From Acidobacteriota bacterium (GTDB taxonomy: Bacteria; Acidobacteriota; Terriglobia; Versatilivoradales; Versatilivoraceae), in assembly GCA_028875135.1 (NCBI GenBank), contig JAPPFQ010000204.1, forward strand, positions 1-10,480: 10,480 nucleotides of DNA, written 5' to 3'. The notes under the pieces were generated by a model, which was not told where the DNA came from, made no database searches, and saw nothing but the letters and a program-made list of their open reading frames with translations. This document shows positions 1-7,847 of this stretch, in pieces. The stretch's first letter is position 1. Each line of letters starts with the position of its first letter. Position numbers and translations under genes: made by a program.

Positions 1-600
<600 letters not shown>

Positions 601-606
601 GGAGAG
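601..606 (+). promoter_or_regulatory. Ribosome binding site of sufD
   Basis: GGAGAG lies directly after the sufC stop codon and 8 nt before the ATG at 615. It supports 615 as the start rather than the in-frame ATG at 561, which would overlap sufC by 40 bp and add residues that do not look like SufD. Confidence 0.6.
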
Positions 607-614
607 AGACACCC

Positions 615-1961
615 ATGAATCGAAACCTGGCTGAATTGGCGCCCGAGCAGCATCGCTACCTGTCCCAGTTCGACGCATTTGCCCGCCGCCAGGCGGGCCG
701 CGATCCTTCCTGGCTGACTGAGAAGCGCCAGGCGGCGATCCGGGGCTTCAGCCGTCGCGGTTTCCCGACCACTCGCGACGAGGCCTGGCGCTTTACCAGC
801 CTCACTCCGCTGACGCGGACCGCCTTTGCTCATGCCGGCGCCTCCGACTCCCGTCCCGTCCCGTCCGATTTGGACTCCCTGACCGGAGAGGACTCCTCGG
901 CCTGCCGCCTGGTGTTCCTGAACGCACGCTTTTCCCGGGAACACTCGTCTGTCGGAGACCTGCCGCCGGGCGTTCGGGTTCAGGGCCTGTCGGAGTTCCT
1001 CAACGGCCAGGGGCCTTCCGTTCAGGAGGCGCTGGGTCGCTACGCCGGAGACGGGGAGGAGCCCTTCGCCGCCCTGAATACGGCGTTCCTGCAGGACGTT
1101 GCCCTGGTCCATCTTCCAGCGAACACCGTGGTGGAGCAGCCCATTCACTTGCATTTTCACTCGAGAGAGGAAGGGGAGCCGGTGGTTTCCCATCCCCGCT
1201 GCCTGGTGCTGGCCGGCGCCAACAGCCAGGCCCGCATCGTGGAAAGCTATTCGGGCGCGGCCGACTCCCTCTACTTCACCAACACGGTGACCGAGCTGGT
1301 GGCCCGGGAGGGTGCGGTCATCGAGCACTACAAGCTGCAGCAGGAGAGCCTCAGGGCCTTCCATATCGCCACCATGCAGTTCCATCTCGAACGCAGCGCC
1401 ACCGTGTCCTCCCATTCCATTTCCCTGGGAGGAGCCCTGGTCCGCAACCACGTCAACGCGGTCCTGGACGGCGAGGGCGCCGAAGCCACCTTGAACGGCT
1501 TCTCTCTCACGACCGGCAGGCAGCACGTGGACAACCACACCTCCATCGACCACGCCAAGCCTCATTGCAACAGCTTCGAGCTCTACAAGGGGATCCTGGA
1601 CGACCGGTCCAGCGGGGTCTTCAACGGGCGGATCATCGTGCGGCCCCACGCCCAGAAGACGGACTCGAAGCAGACCAACCAGAATCTGCTGCTCTCCGAG
1701 GAGGCCCTGGTCAACACCAATCCCCAGTTGGAGATCTACGCCGACGACGTGAAATGCACTCACGGGGCCACCATCGGGCAATTGGATCCCCAGGCCGTCT
1801 TCTATCTGCAGTCGCGGGGGATCGGCCGGGAGGCGGCCCGCCAGCTCCTGACCTTTGCCTTCGCCAACGACATTGCCTCCCAGATCCGAATCGAGCCCAT
1901 TCGCGCCCGGCTGGAGAAGACGCTCTTTCACCGGCTGGCGGAGAAGGGATCCAAGGAGTGA
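615..1961 (+). CDS. sufD: SufD, Fe-S cluster assembly scaffold subunit
   Basis: SufD is a subunit of the SufBC2D complex, where it pairs with SufB to form the cluster-building interface and supports iron entry. The 448-residue product is close to the usual SufD length (about 420-450). The N-terminal helical part contains TRDEAWRFTSLTPL, the common start of SufD domains. The middle is a beta-helix-type region with motifs such as NHTSIDHAKPHCNSFELYKG and NGRIIVRPHAQKTDSKQTNQ. The C-terminal part has the conserved DVKCTHGATIGQLD, placing Cys381 and His383 at the positions of the functional Cys/His pair of E. coli SufD (Cys358/His360, from memory). The ending SRGIGREAARQLLTFAFA is also typical. 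SufB is related, but the short N-terminal region and position after sufC favour SufD. sufS starts 5 nt downstream. Confidence 0.95.
   Translation: MNRNLAELAPEQHRYLSQFDAFARRQAGRDPSWLTEKRQAAIRGFSRRGFPTTRDEAWRFTSLTPLTRTAFAHAGASDSRPVPSDLDSLTGEDSSACRLVFLNARFSREHSSVGDLPPGVRVQGLSEFLNGQGPSVQEALGRYAGDGEEPFAALNTAFLQDVALVHLPANTVVEQPIHLHFHSREEGEPVVSHPRCLVLAGANSQARIVESYSGAADSLYFTNTVTELVAREGAVIEHYKLQQESLRAFHIATMQFHLERSATVSSHSISLGGALVRNHVNAVLDGEGAEATLNGFSLTTGRQHVDNHTSIDHAKPHCNSFELYKGILDDRSSGVFNGRIIVRPHAQKTDSKQTNQNLLLSEEALVNTNPQLEIYADDVKCTHGATIGQLDPQAVFYLQSRGIGREAARQLLTFAFANDIASQIRIEPIRARLEKTLFHRLAEKGSKE
1953..1958 (+). promoter_or_regulatory. Ribosome binding site of sufS
   Basis: AAGGAG lies inside the last codons of sufD, 8 nt before the ATG at 1967. 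It fixes the sufS start there, although the frame is open further upstream through sufD. Confidence 0.65.
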
Positions 1962-1966
1962 CCCGG

Positions 1967-3238
1967 ATGAGGAGGGCAACCCTGCCATCGGTCCAGCCGG
2001 CCGCGCCGCCGCTGGACGTCGACCGGCTGCGCCGCGACTTCCCCATCCTTTCGAGCCGCGCCGCCGGCAAACCGCTGGTCTATCTCGACAGCGCCGCCTC
2101 CACTCAGAAGCCGGCCCCGGTCATCGAAGCCATGAATGCCTTCTACCGCGAGGGCTATTCCAACATCCACCGGGGCCTCTATGCGCTCAGCCTGGAAGCC
2201 ACCGAGGCCTACGAGGAAGTTCGCGGCAAAGTGCAGCGGTTCATCAATGCCCGGGAGTCCCGCGAGGTCGTCTTCGTCAGGGGAACCACCGAGGCCATCA
2301 ACCTGGTGGCCGGAACGCTGGCCCGCCAGAGGCTCGAGTCGGGAGACGAGATCCTGGTTTCGACCCTGGAGCACCACTCCAACATCGTGCCCTGGCAGAG
2401 GATCTGCGAGGAAAAGGGCGGGGTCCTGCGGGTGGCTCCCATCGACGACAAGGGCGAAGTCCGTCTCGAGGCCTTTGAACAAGCGCTCGGCCCCCGAACC
2501 CGCCTGGTGGCCATCGCCCACGTCTCCAATGCCTTGGGAACCGTCAATCCCGTCGCCGAAATGGTTCGGATGGCCCATCGCCGGGGGATCCCGGTGCTGG
2601 TGGACGGAGCCCAGGCCGCTCCCCACCTCCAGTTGGACGTTCAGGCCCTGGACTGCGACTTCTATGCCTTTTCGGGACACAAGGTCTACGGTCCCACCGG
2701 AGTGGGCGTTCTCTACGGAAAAGCCTCCCTGCTGGAAGCCATGCCGCCCTACCAGAGCGGAGGCGAGATGATCCGTTCGGTCTCCTTCGAGCGCACCAGC
2801 TACAAGGAGATCCCCTACCGGTTCGAGGCGGGGACCCCCGATATCGTCGGGGTCATCGGACTGGGCGCCGCCCTGGACTACCTGGGGACCATCGGCCTGG
2901 AGTGTATCGCCGCTCACGAGAGCGAACTGTTGTCCCACGCCGCCGAAGCGCTCGCCTCGGTGCCGGGAGTTCGAGTCGTCGGTCAAGCCGGGCGCAAGGC
3001 AGGCGTGCTCTCCTTTGTGGTCGAGGGAGCCCACCCCCACGATGTCGGGACCATTCTGGACCGGGAGGGAATCGCCATTCGCGGCGGCCATCACTGCGCC
3101 CAGCCGCTGATGGAGCGCCTGGGACTGCCGGCCACGGCCCGCGCCTCCTTCGGTCTCTACAACTCGCACGCGGAGGTGGACCGCCTGGTGGACGGGGTTC
3201 GCAAGGTCAGGGAGATTTTTGGTTCATGTCCGAGTTGA
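1967..3238 (+). CDS. sufS: SufS, group II cysteine desulfurase
   Basis: SufS is a pyridoxal-phosphate enzyme that removes sulfur from L-cysteine, leaving alanine and an enzyme persulfide that is passed to SufU. The 423-residue product begins MRRATLPSVQPAAPPLDVDRLRRDFPIL, so it has a short Ala/Pro-rich extension before the usual fold. Conserved parts include YLDSAASTQKP, the cofactor-contact segment LEHHSNIVPWQ, VDGAQAAPH, the PLP-binding lysine Lys239 in FSGHKVYGPTG, and the catalytic Cys377 in RGGHHCAQPLM. Lys and Cys are 138 residues apart, as in E. coli SufS (Lys226/Cys364, from memory). The RGGHHCAQPL form and absence of a long mobile Cys loop identify group II (SufS) rather than IscS/NifS. 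The start is set by AAGGAG and by similarity beginning about residue 17. sufU overlaps the 3' end by 13 bp, suggesting coupled translation of donor and acceptor. Confidence 0.96.
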   Translation: MRRATLPSVQPAAPPLDVDRLRRDFPILSSRAAGKPLVYLDSAASTQKPAPVIEAMNAFYREGYSNIHRGLYALSLEATEAYEEVRGKVQRFINARESREVVFVRGTTEAINLVAGTLARQRLESGDEILVSTLEHHSNIVPWQRICEEKGGVLRVAPIDDKGEVRLEAFEQALGPRTRLVAIAHVSNALGTVNPVAEMVRMAHRRGIPVLVDGAQAAPHLQLDVQALDCDFYAFSGHKVYGPTGVGVLYGKASLLEAMPPYQSGGEMIRSVSFERTSYKEIPYRFEAGTPDIVGVIGLGAALDYLGTIGLECIAAHESELLSHAAEALASVPGVRVVGQAGRKAGVLSFVVEGAHPHDVGTILDREGIAIRGGHHCAQPLMERLGLPATARASFGLYNSHAEVDRLVDGVRKVREIFGSCPS

Positions 3239-3672
3239 TGGACCTCTACCAGGAGGTTATCCTGGACCACACCCGGCGGCCGCGAAATTTCGGCAGCCTG
3301 GATAGCGCCACCCACAGGGCCGAGGGCGACAATCCGCTCTGCGGGGACAAGGTGTCGGTTGCCCTGGAGCTCGACGGGGACGTCGTCCGGGACATTCGCT
3401 TCCAGGGCAAGGGCTGCGCCATCTCCACCGCTTCCGCCTCCATGATGACCGAGTTGCTGAAGGGCCAAAAAGCCGCCCTTCTTGCCACGGCCTTTCGGCA
3501 GTTCCAGGACCTGGTGACCGGCCAGGCGATCGAGCCGCCGGATGACCTGGGGAAGCTGGTGGCTTTTGCCGGGGTGGCCGCCTTTCCGGTTCGGGTCAAG
3601 TGCGCCACCCTTGCCTGGCACACGGCCAAGGCCGCCCTCGAGAACAGTCAGCAACCGATCACCACCGAGTAG
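3226..3672 (+). CDS. sufU: SufU, zinc-dependent sulfur acceptor/transfer protein
   Basis: This 148-residue protein belongs to the IscU-like fold family, in its SufU branch. In Firmicutes SufU takes the persulfide sulfur from SufS and passes it to the SufBCD scaffold, binding zinc rather than acting as a scaffold itself. The start MSELMDLYQEVILDHTRRPRNFG matches the family. The ligand set is complete: Cys39 and Asp41 in NPLCGDKV, Cys64 in GKGCAIS and Cys126 in VKCATLAW, with the same spacing as B. subtilis SufU (41/43/66/128, from memory). The 61 residues between the second and third cysteines include the extra segment that separates SufU from IscU. ATG 3226 is preferred because AGGGAG lies 11 nt upstream; ATG 3238 is an in-frame alternative. 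It overlaps sufS by 13 bp. A repeat-bearing spacer follows, so this may be the last gene of the first suf transcript. Confidence 0.94.
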   Translation: MSELMDLYQEVILDHTRRPRNFGSLDSATHRAEGDNPLCGDKVSVALELDGDVVRDIRFQGKGCAISTASASMMTELLKGQKAALLATAFRQFQDLVTGQAIEPPDDLGKLVAFAGVAAFPVRVKCATLAWHTAKAALENSQQPITTE

Positions 3673-3799
3673 GAGGCAGTCAAGTTTCCGAAGCCCTGGC
3701 GAGCCTGCGCTCAGACAAGTGGCGCCCCTGCCCTGTCGGTCAGATCATCCGAGAGTGAAACAAGAGAAGTTCATGGCCTGTCGGGAACAAGATGATTGA

Positions 3800-3946
3800 A
3801 CATCGATGCACAGGATGCACAGGATTAACAGGATGAGAGCTTCCTGCACGAGAAGCCGGCTCAGGCGATGATCCGGTGCGATTTTGCGGATTCCCGGCAT
3901 TAGAAGCTAATGCTGAAAAAATCCTGTGCATCCTGTGCATCGATGT
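3800..3946. repeat. 147-bp element with perfect 27-bp inverted ends
   Basis: Bases 3800-3826 and 3920-3946 are perfect reverse complements over 27 bp, separated by 93 bp. Each arm is built from a 9-bp repeat; the left arm reads CACAGGATG then CACAGGATT, and a third diverged unit, AACAGGATG, follows it inside the element. The interior holds two further dyads: ATCCG 3871-3875 with CGGAT 3887-3891, and a tight hairpin at 3895-3915. As RNA or single-stranded DNA this would fold as a long closing helix carrying two internal hairpins. No coding potential and no clear target-site duplication are seen. It occupies about half of the 323-bp spacer between sufU (ends 3672) and sufT; I see nothing definite in 3673-3799. 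It could be a small non-autonomous mobile element, an RNase III-sensitive structure or a terminator-like region. Confidence 0.8.
3895..3915. other. Hairpin inside the 147-bp element
   Basis: GCATTAG (3897-3903) and CTAATGC (3907-3913) are perfect complements around the loop AAG. They extend outward by a G-T wobble and a C-G pair to a 9-bp stem. On the + strand it is followed by GAAAAAA, not by a T run, so it is not an intrinsic terminator in that direction. On the minus strand the T run precedes the hairpin, so it is not one there either. Confidence 0.6.
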
Positions 3947-3964
3947 GAATAAACCATAAGCTGC

Positions 3965-3981
3965 AATCCAAAATCCAAAAT
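3965..3981. repeat. Short AATCCAA heptamer repeat
   Basis: Two adjacent copies of AATCCAA plus three more bases of a third sit just upstream of the sufT ribosome binding site. Alone this is weak, but it shows the same 7-bp period as the longer arrays elsewhere in the window. Confidence 0.4.
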
Positions 3982-3983
3982 TT

Positions 3984-3988
3984 GAGGA
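3984..3988 (+). promoter_or_regulatory. Ribosome binding site of sufT
   Basis: GAGGA lies 7 nt before the ATG at 3996, supporting that start. Confidence 0.55.
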
Positions 3989-3995
3989 CGCAACC

Positions 3996-4337
3996 ATGAC
4001 CACCGATTCCCCCCCACTCGAGTCCGCTCCGTCGGAAGAGTTGAGACAGCGAATCGTCGAGGTGCTGCAGACGGTTTACGACCCTGAAATTCCCGTCAAC
4101 ATCTACGAGATCGGGCTCATCTACGAGATCGACATCGACCCCTCCAATGCCGTCAAGATTCAAATGACTCTCACCTCGCCGGCCTGTCCGGTTGCCGGGA
4201 CCCTGCCGGGCGAGGTCGAATCCAGGGTTGCCGGGGCCGAGGGCGTGTCTTCCGCCCAGGTCGAATTGGTCTGGGATCCGCCCTGGAGTCCGGCCAAGAT
4301 GTCGGAGGCCGCCAAGCTGCAACTGGGGATGCTCTGA
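3996..4337 (+). CDS. sufT: SufT, MIP18/DUF59-family Fe-S maturation factor
   Basis: This 113-residue protein is of the MIP18 (DUF59, PaaD-like) family. Stand-alone members linked to suf operons are called SufT and help mature Fe-S proteins, as shown for S. aureus SufT. After a variable acidic N-terminus of about 15 residues, the domain shows the hallmark TVYDPEIPVNIYEIGLIY (Asp29-Pro30-Glu31), then VKIQMTLTSPACPVAG with the conserved Cys64, and the C-terminal VWDPPWSPAKMSEAAKLQLGML that marks the SufT subgroup. PaaD is a paralogue, but the suf neighbourhood and the WDPPWSPAKMSEAAK ending favour SufT. It lies 323 bp after sufU, separated by the inverted-repeat element, so it may be transcribed separately from sufCDSU. 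pgsA follows after 50 bp with no clear terminator between. Confidence 0.92.
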   Translation: MTTDSPPLESAPSEELRQRIVEVLQTVYDPEIPVNIYEIGLIYEIDIDPSNAVKIQMTLTSPACPVAGTLPGEVESRVAGAEGVSSAQVELVWDPPWSPAKMSEAAKLQLGML

Positions 4338-4387
4338 CCCCGACATTTCCTGTTGAATTCTTCCCCAAAAGAAATCAGACTTTCCGG

Positions 4388-4994
4388 ATGAACCTTCCGA
4401 ATTTGCTGACCCTGTCCCGCATCTTCGCGGTCCCTCTTCTGGTCGTTGTCCTCCTCACCCGCGTTTACAATCCGGAACGGCAGGTCGAGAGCCTCTCCGT
4501 CATCCTGGCCACCGTAATCTTTCTCGGCGCCTCCATCACCGACTACTTCGACGGCTACCTGGCCCGACGGCGCCGGCAAGTGACCACGCTCGGCATACTC
4601 CTGGATCCGATTGCGGACAAATTGTTGATTTCGGCTGCCTTCATCTCGCTGGTGGAGCTCGGTTGGGCGCCTGCCTGGATGGTGGTGATCATCGTGGGGC
4701 GCGAACTGGCCATCACGGGTCTTCGCAGCATCGCGGCCAGGCAGGGACTCACAATCGATGCCTCGGAACTGGGGAAACTCAAGATGGTCTCGCAGGTGCT
4801 GGCCGTCACCCTGATCATTCTGAGCAATCTAGTCTTCTGGTTGAAACCGCTCAGCCTGGCCGCGCTCTGGCTGACGGTCATCTTCGCCCTGGCCTCGGCC
4901 GTCGACTATTTCCGAAAATTCTGGAAGGCGGTCGGCATCCGCGGCCAGGCGAACCGCGGTGAAAAGCCCGTCCTCCTGAAAAAAAGCCGGAGCG

Positions 4995-5011
<17 letters not shown>
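4388..5011 (+). CDS. pgsA: Phosphatidylglycerophosphate synthase (CDP-alcohol phosphatidyltransferase)
   Basis: This integral membrane enzyme transfers the phosphatidyl group of CDP-diacylglycerol to glycerol-3-phosphate, the committed step to phosphatidylglycerol and cardiolipin. The 207-residue protein begins MNLPNLLTLSRIFAVPLLVVV, the usual PgsA start with the first membrane helix. The family signature D-x2-D-G-x2-A-R-x8-G-x3-D-x3-D is complete: Asp52, Asp55, Gly56, Ala59, Arg60, Gly69, Asp73 and Asp77. Further hydrophobic helices lie around residues 35-50, 78-110 and 135-175, giving the expected five to six. The basic C-terminal tail (about 180-207) should be cytosolic. PgsA is preferred over phosphatidylserine or cardiolipin synthases by the LLDPIADKLLISAAFI and GRELAITGLR motifs. 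No good ribosome binding site is visible. Its last 17 bp overlap the next gene. Confidence 0.93.
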
Positions 5012-5585
<574 letters not shown>

Positions 5586-5590
5586 GAACG

Positions 5591-5676
5591 GAGAGGCCAA
5601 GGCACGGATAGACCTGCTTTATCGGCAAGCGGCACCCAGGTGCTCTTGCATCCCTTTCGTGCCCATTCGTGGATTC
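5591..5676. repeat. Dispersed spacer repeat module, copy 1
   Basis: This stretch aligns along its length with 7611-7702. The best-conserved block, GCCAAGGCA to ACCTGCTT (5596-5619), matches 7613-7636 at 21 of 24 positions. Further matches are the CTTTTGCA-like centre and an ATTCGTGGAT end with 10-bp spaced TTCGTG copies (5656-5674). It is non-coding. A hairpin of GCAAG...CTTGC enclosing GCAC...GTGC (5625-5649) lies within it. Confidence 0.7.
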
Positions 5677-5747
5677 CTTTTTTTTCTGTTGAGCCTGTTG
5701 CAGAATTCGGCAGCGGGACGTCTGCCGGGAGTGGCCACAAAGGGCAC
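5659..5747. repeat. Imperfect inverted repeat in the AMMECR1-aroDE spacer
   Basis: GTGCCCATTCGTGG (5659-5672) pairs with CCACAAAGGGCAC (5735-5747), apart from one unpaired base and one mismatch, around a 62-nt loop that contains an eight-T run (5678-5685). The right arm belongs to a run of CACAA-type repeats (5735-5758). With copy 1 of the repeat module and the promoter, this describes most of the 363-bp spacer; 5748-5796 and 5827-5918 show nothing further beyond a C-rich leader. Confidence 0.5.
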
Positions 5748-5796
5748 AAGAACACAAGTGGTGACTTTAATCGTGCGCCTCGGGAAGGCGGTCAAC

Positions 5797-5826
5797 TTGG
5801 CGCAGGGAAAGGGCTTATGCTACACT
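5797..5826 (+). promoter_or_regulatory. Candidate sigma-70-type promoter for aroDE
   Basis: TTGGCG (5797-5802, 4 of 6 to TTGACA) and TACACT (5821-5826, 4 of 6 to TATAAT) are 18 bp apart. The second box is preceded by TGC, an extended -10. Transcription would start near 5833 and leave a leader of about 85 nt. Prediction by eye only. Confidence 0.45.
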
Positions 5827-5918
5827 CAAGAGTCAACTGCCGTTCCCGTACCGGAGCAACCTGAACGCCGCCGCCCGTTCACTCCCGACAAGCGCTGCCG
5901 GCCCCTCGCCATCCCCCC

Positions 5919-7421
5919 ATGTCCCCATCGCCCAACGGAAAAATATGCACCGTCATCCGGGAGTGCGCCCCGGGCGACTTTGAAAGGGCCGTTCTGGAGA
6001 GCCGCCGGGATTCCGACCTGCTGGAATTTCGACTCGACTACCTGGATCCCTCTCAACTGACCCCGCAGCGGATGCAGCGCTGGGTGGCCCTGGCGGGTGT
6101 GCCGGTCATCGGGACGCTTCGCAGAAAACCGTTTGGAGGACGGTTCGAGGGGGGAGCGATCCAACAGTTGGAGATGCTGGGAAGGATCAGGGGAGCGGGT
6201 TTTTCCTTTCTGGATATCGAGGTGGAAACGCTGGAGGCAGTGGACCCCACTCGATTGGAGGAGATCAGGGACGGATCCTGGAGGTTGATCGGGTCCTACC
6301 ACAACTTCCGCGATACTCCCTCCGATCTCCAGGCGGTTTTCCAGCGGATTCTGGCGGTCAATGCCGACGTGGTGAAGATCGCCACCCTTGCGGCCGATTT
6401 CGCCGACAATTTTCGCCTCTTGGAGCTGGTGTCACAGGGTCGGCGGCAGGGCCTCCCCGTCATTGCGGTGGCCATGGGGGAGTTGGGCGTTTATTCCCGC
6501 CTGGTGGCTCCCAGCCGCGGGGCCCTCCTCACCTACGCAACCACGCGCGCGGGTCAGGAGACGGCCCCCGGGCAATTCACCTCCCGGGACCTGAATTGCG
6601 TCTACGGCTTGAATTCGATCGATGCCGGTACTCTCTTTTATGGAGTGATCGGCCATCCCATCGGTCACTCCCTGTCTCCGCAGGTGCACAACTACGCCTT
6701 CCGGCAGCTCGGCCTGAATTGCCGTTACCTGCCTCTGCCCACGCCCGACCTGGAAGCGTTCGCGCCCTATCTGAAACGCTTCGGCGGGCTCAGCGTCACC
6801 CTTCCGCACAAGGTCGGCGTGTTGCGGTACGTGAGCTCCCGGCATCCGAGCGTGGCGGCATGCGGGGCCGCCAACACCCTGGTCCGACGCGACGAAGGCC
6901 TGTGGGCTTACAATACGGACCTGGACGGCGTCCGCCATGCCTTGCGTGACTGCCTGGATGGCCCGCCTGGCCGGGCCGTGTTGCTGGGAGCCGGCGGAGC
7001 CGCCCGCTCCGCCGCCGCCGTGTTGAGGGACGCCGGCTGGCGGGTTACCGTCCTGGCCCGGAAGCGGTCCAAGGCCGAGGCGCTGGCCGGGGACTTCGGG
7101 TTCGAGGCGGATTCCCTGGACCGTTCCAGCCGTTACAGCGGCGATCTTCTGATCAACGCCACCCCGGTGGGCATGTCCCCCGCCATCCATGAGAGTCCGG
7201 TGCCCGGAGAGGAACTGAGGTACGGCACGGTGTTCGATATGGTCTACAATCCCTTGGAGACCCGGCTCCTTCGGGAAGCCGGAAAACGGGCCAGGGTGGT
7301 GAGCGGCCTGGAGATGTTTGTCGGACAAGCCGCCAGGCAGTGCTTTCTCTGGACCGGACGCGAAGCCTCCCTGCAGGGGATGCGCGAGGTAGTGCTGAGG
7401 CGAATGATGAATGATGAATGA
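5919..7421 (+). CDS. aroDE: Bifunctional type I 3-dehydroquinate dehydratase / shikimate dehydrogenase
   Basis: This 500-residue fusion would convert 3-dehydroquinate to 3-dehydroshikimate, then reduce that to shikimate with NADPH, two consecutive chorismate-pathway steps. Residues about 8-225 are type I dehydratase: EFRLDYLD, the catalytic His128 in GSYHNF, and the Schiff-base Lys153 in ADVVKIATLA. Residues about 239-500 are AroE: GVIGHPIGHSLSPQVHN (shikimate binding), Lys298 in VTLPHKV and Asp334 in NTDLDG (catalytic pair), LGAGGAARSAA (NADP loop), INATPVGM, FDMVYNPLETRLL and GLEMFVGQAARQCFLWTG. Both halves keep all key residues, so both should be active. The same domain order occurs in the plant enzyme. 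ATG 5919 is the first start before the conserved KICTVI; no Shine-Dalgarno is visible. The tail MMNDE and stop codon come from a heptamer array. Confidence 0.95.
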   Translation: MSPSPNGKICTVIRECAPGDFERAVLESRRDSDLLEFRLDYLDPSQLTPQRMQRWVALAGVPVIGTLRRKPFGGRFEGGAIQQLEMLGRIRGAGFSFLDIEVETLEAVDPTRLEEIRDGSWRLIGSYHNFRDTPSDLQAVFQRILAVNADVVKIATLAADFADNFRLLELVSQGRRQGLPVIAVAMGELGVYSRLVAPSRGALLTYATTRAGQETAPGQFTSRDLNCVYGLNSIDAGTLFYGVIGHPIGHSLSPQVHNYAFRQLGLNCRYLPLPTPDLEAFAPYLKRFGGLSVTLPHKVGVLRYVSSRHPSVAACGAANTLVRRDEGLWAYNTDLDGVRHALRDCLDGPPGRAVLLGAGGAARSAAAVLRDAGWRVTVLARKRSKAEALAGDFGFEADSLDRSSRYSGDLLINATPVGMSPAIHESPVPGEELRYGTVFDMVYNPLETRLLREAGKRARVVSGLEMFVGQAARQCFLWTGREASLQGMREVVLRRMMNDE

Positions 7422-7514
7422 TGAATTAGGAATGAGGAATGATGAGTGATGAATGATGAATTGGGATTGGAGAGTGGAGGACAGTGGATAGTGAAGAGTT
7501 GATGGTGATTGGTG
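7403..7514. repeat. Heptamer array B, graded and nearly C-free
   Basis: Sixteen consecutive 7-bp units keep register. They begin AATGATG three times, then AATTAGG, AATGAGG, AATGATG, AGTGATG, AATGATG, and drift through AATTGGG, ATTGGAG, AGTGGAG, GACAGTG, GATAGTG, AAGAGTT, GATGGTG and ATTGGTG. The 112 bp contain a single C on the + strand. The array starts inside aroDE and provides its stop (TGA 7419-7421). Confidence 0.85.
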
Positions 7515-7581
7515 GTCCGTGGAGTCCTGCCCTGCTGGGTGGATCGTTCGAGGGGAAGAATCCGATTGTTCATGACGGCGA

Positions 7582-7611
7582 ACCACGAATAGCCACGAAT
7601 CAACACGAAGG
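7582..7611. repeat. 10-bp period CACGAA repeat
   Basis: Three 10-bp units, ACCACGAATA, GCCACGAATC and AACACGAAGG, directly abut copy 2 of the dispersed module. Inverted relatives (TTCGTG type) lie at 7691-7700 and at 5656-5672. Confidence 0.65.
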
Positions 7612-7702
7612 AGCCAAGGCAAGGAAAAACCTGCTTCAACAAGGAGCTGCGGCCAAACGCTTTTGCAGTCCGTCGGTGGCCCTTCGTTTTCCTTCGTGGA
7701 TG
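7611..7702. repeat. Dispersed spacer repeat module, copy 2
   Basis: This is the diverged partner of 5591-5676. It opens with GCCAAGGCA (7613-7621) and ACCTGCTT (7629-7636) and ends with CTTCGTGGAT (7692-7701), the same landmarks in the same order and orientation. Copy 2 is several bases longer around 7672-7685. It is non-coding and sits in the middle of the 426-bp aroDE-thrB spacer. Bases 7515-7581 and 7703-7743 hold nothing I can name. Confidence 0.7.
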
Positions 7703-7743
7703 ACTCTCTTCCCCGTGCCTAGCCCATCGACCAAACAACTTTT

Positions 7744-7834
<91 letters not shown>

Positions 7835-7847
7835 CACTGACCACTCC

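Noticed and set aside
1928..3169. 413-codon minus-strand open frame opposite sufS
   Set aside because: Same GC-rich shadow effect; Gly/Asp/His-rich low-complexity product and a certain gene on the other strand.
1967..3238. IscS/NifS-type (group I) cysteine desulfurase
   Set aside because: The RGGHHCAQPL active-site segment and the suf context indicate group II SufS.
5625..5685. Possible intrinsic terminator after the AMMECR1 gene
   Set aside because: A hairpin (5625-5649) and an eight-T run (5678-5685) exist but are 28 nt apart, too far for a standard Rho-independent terminator.
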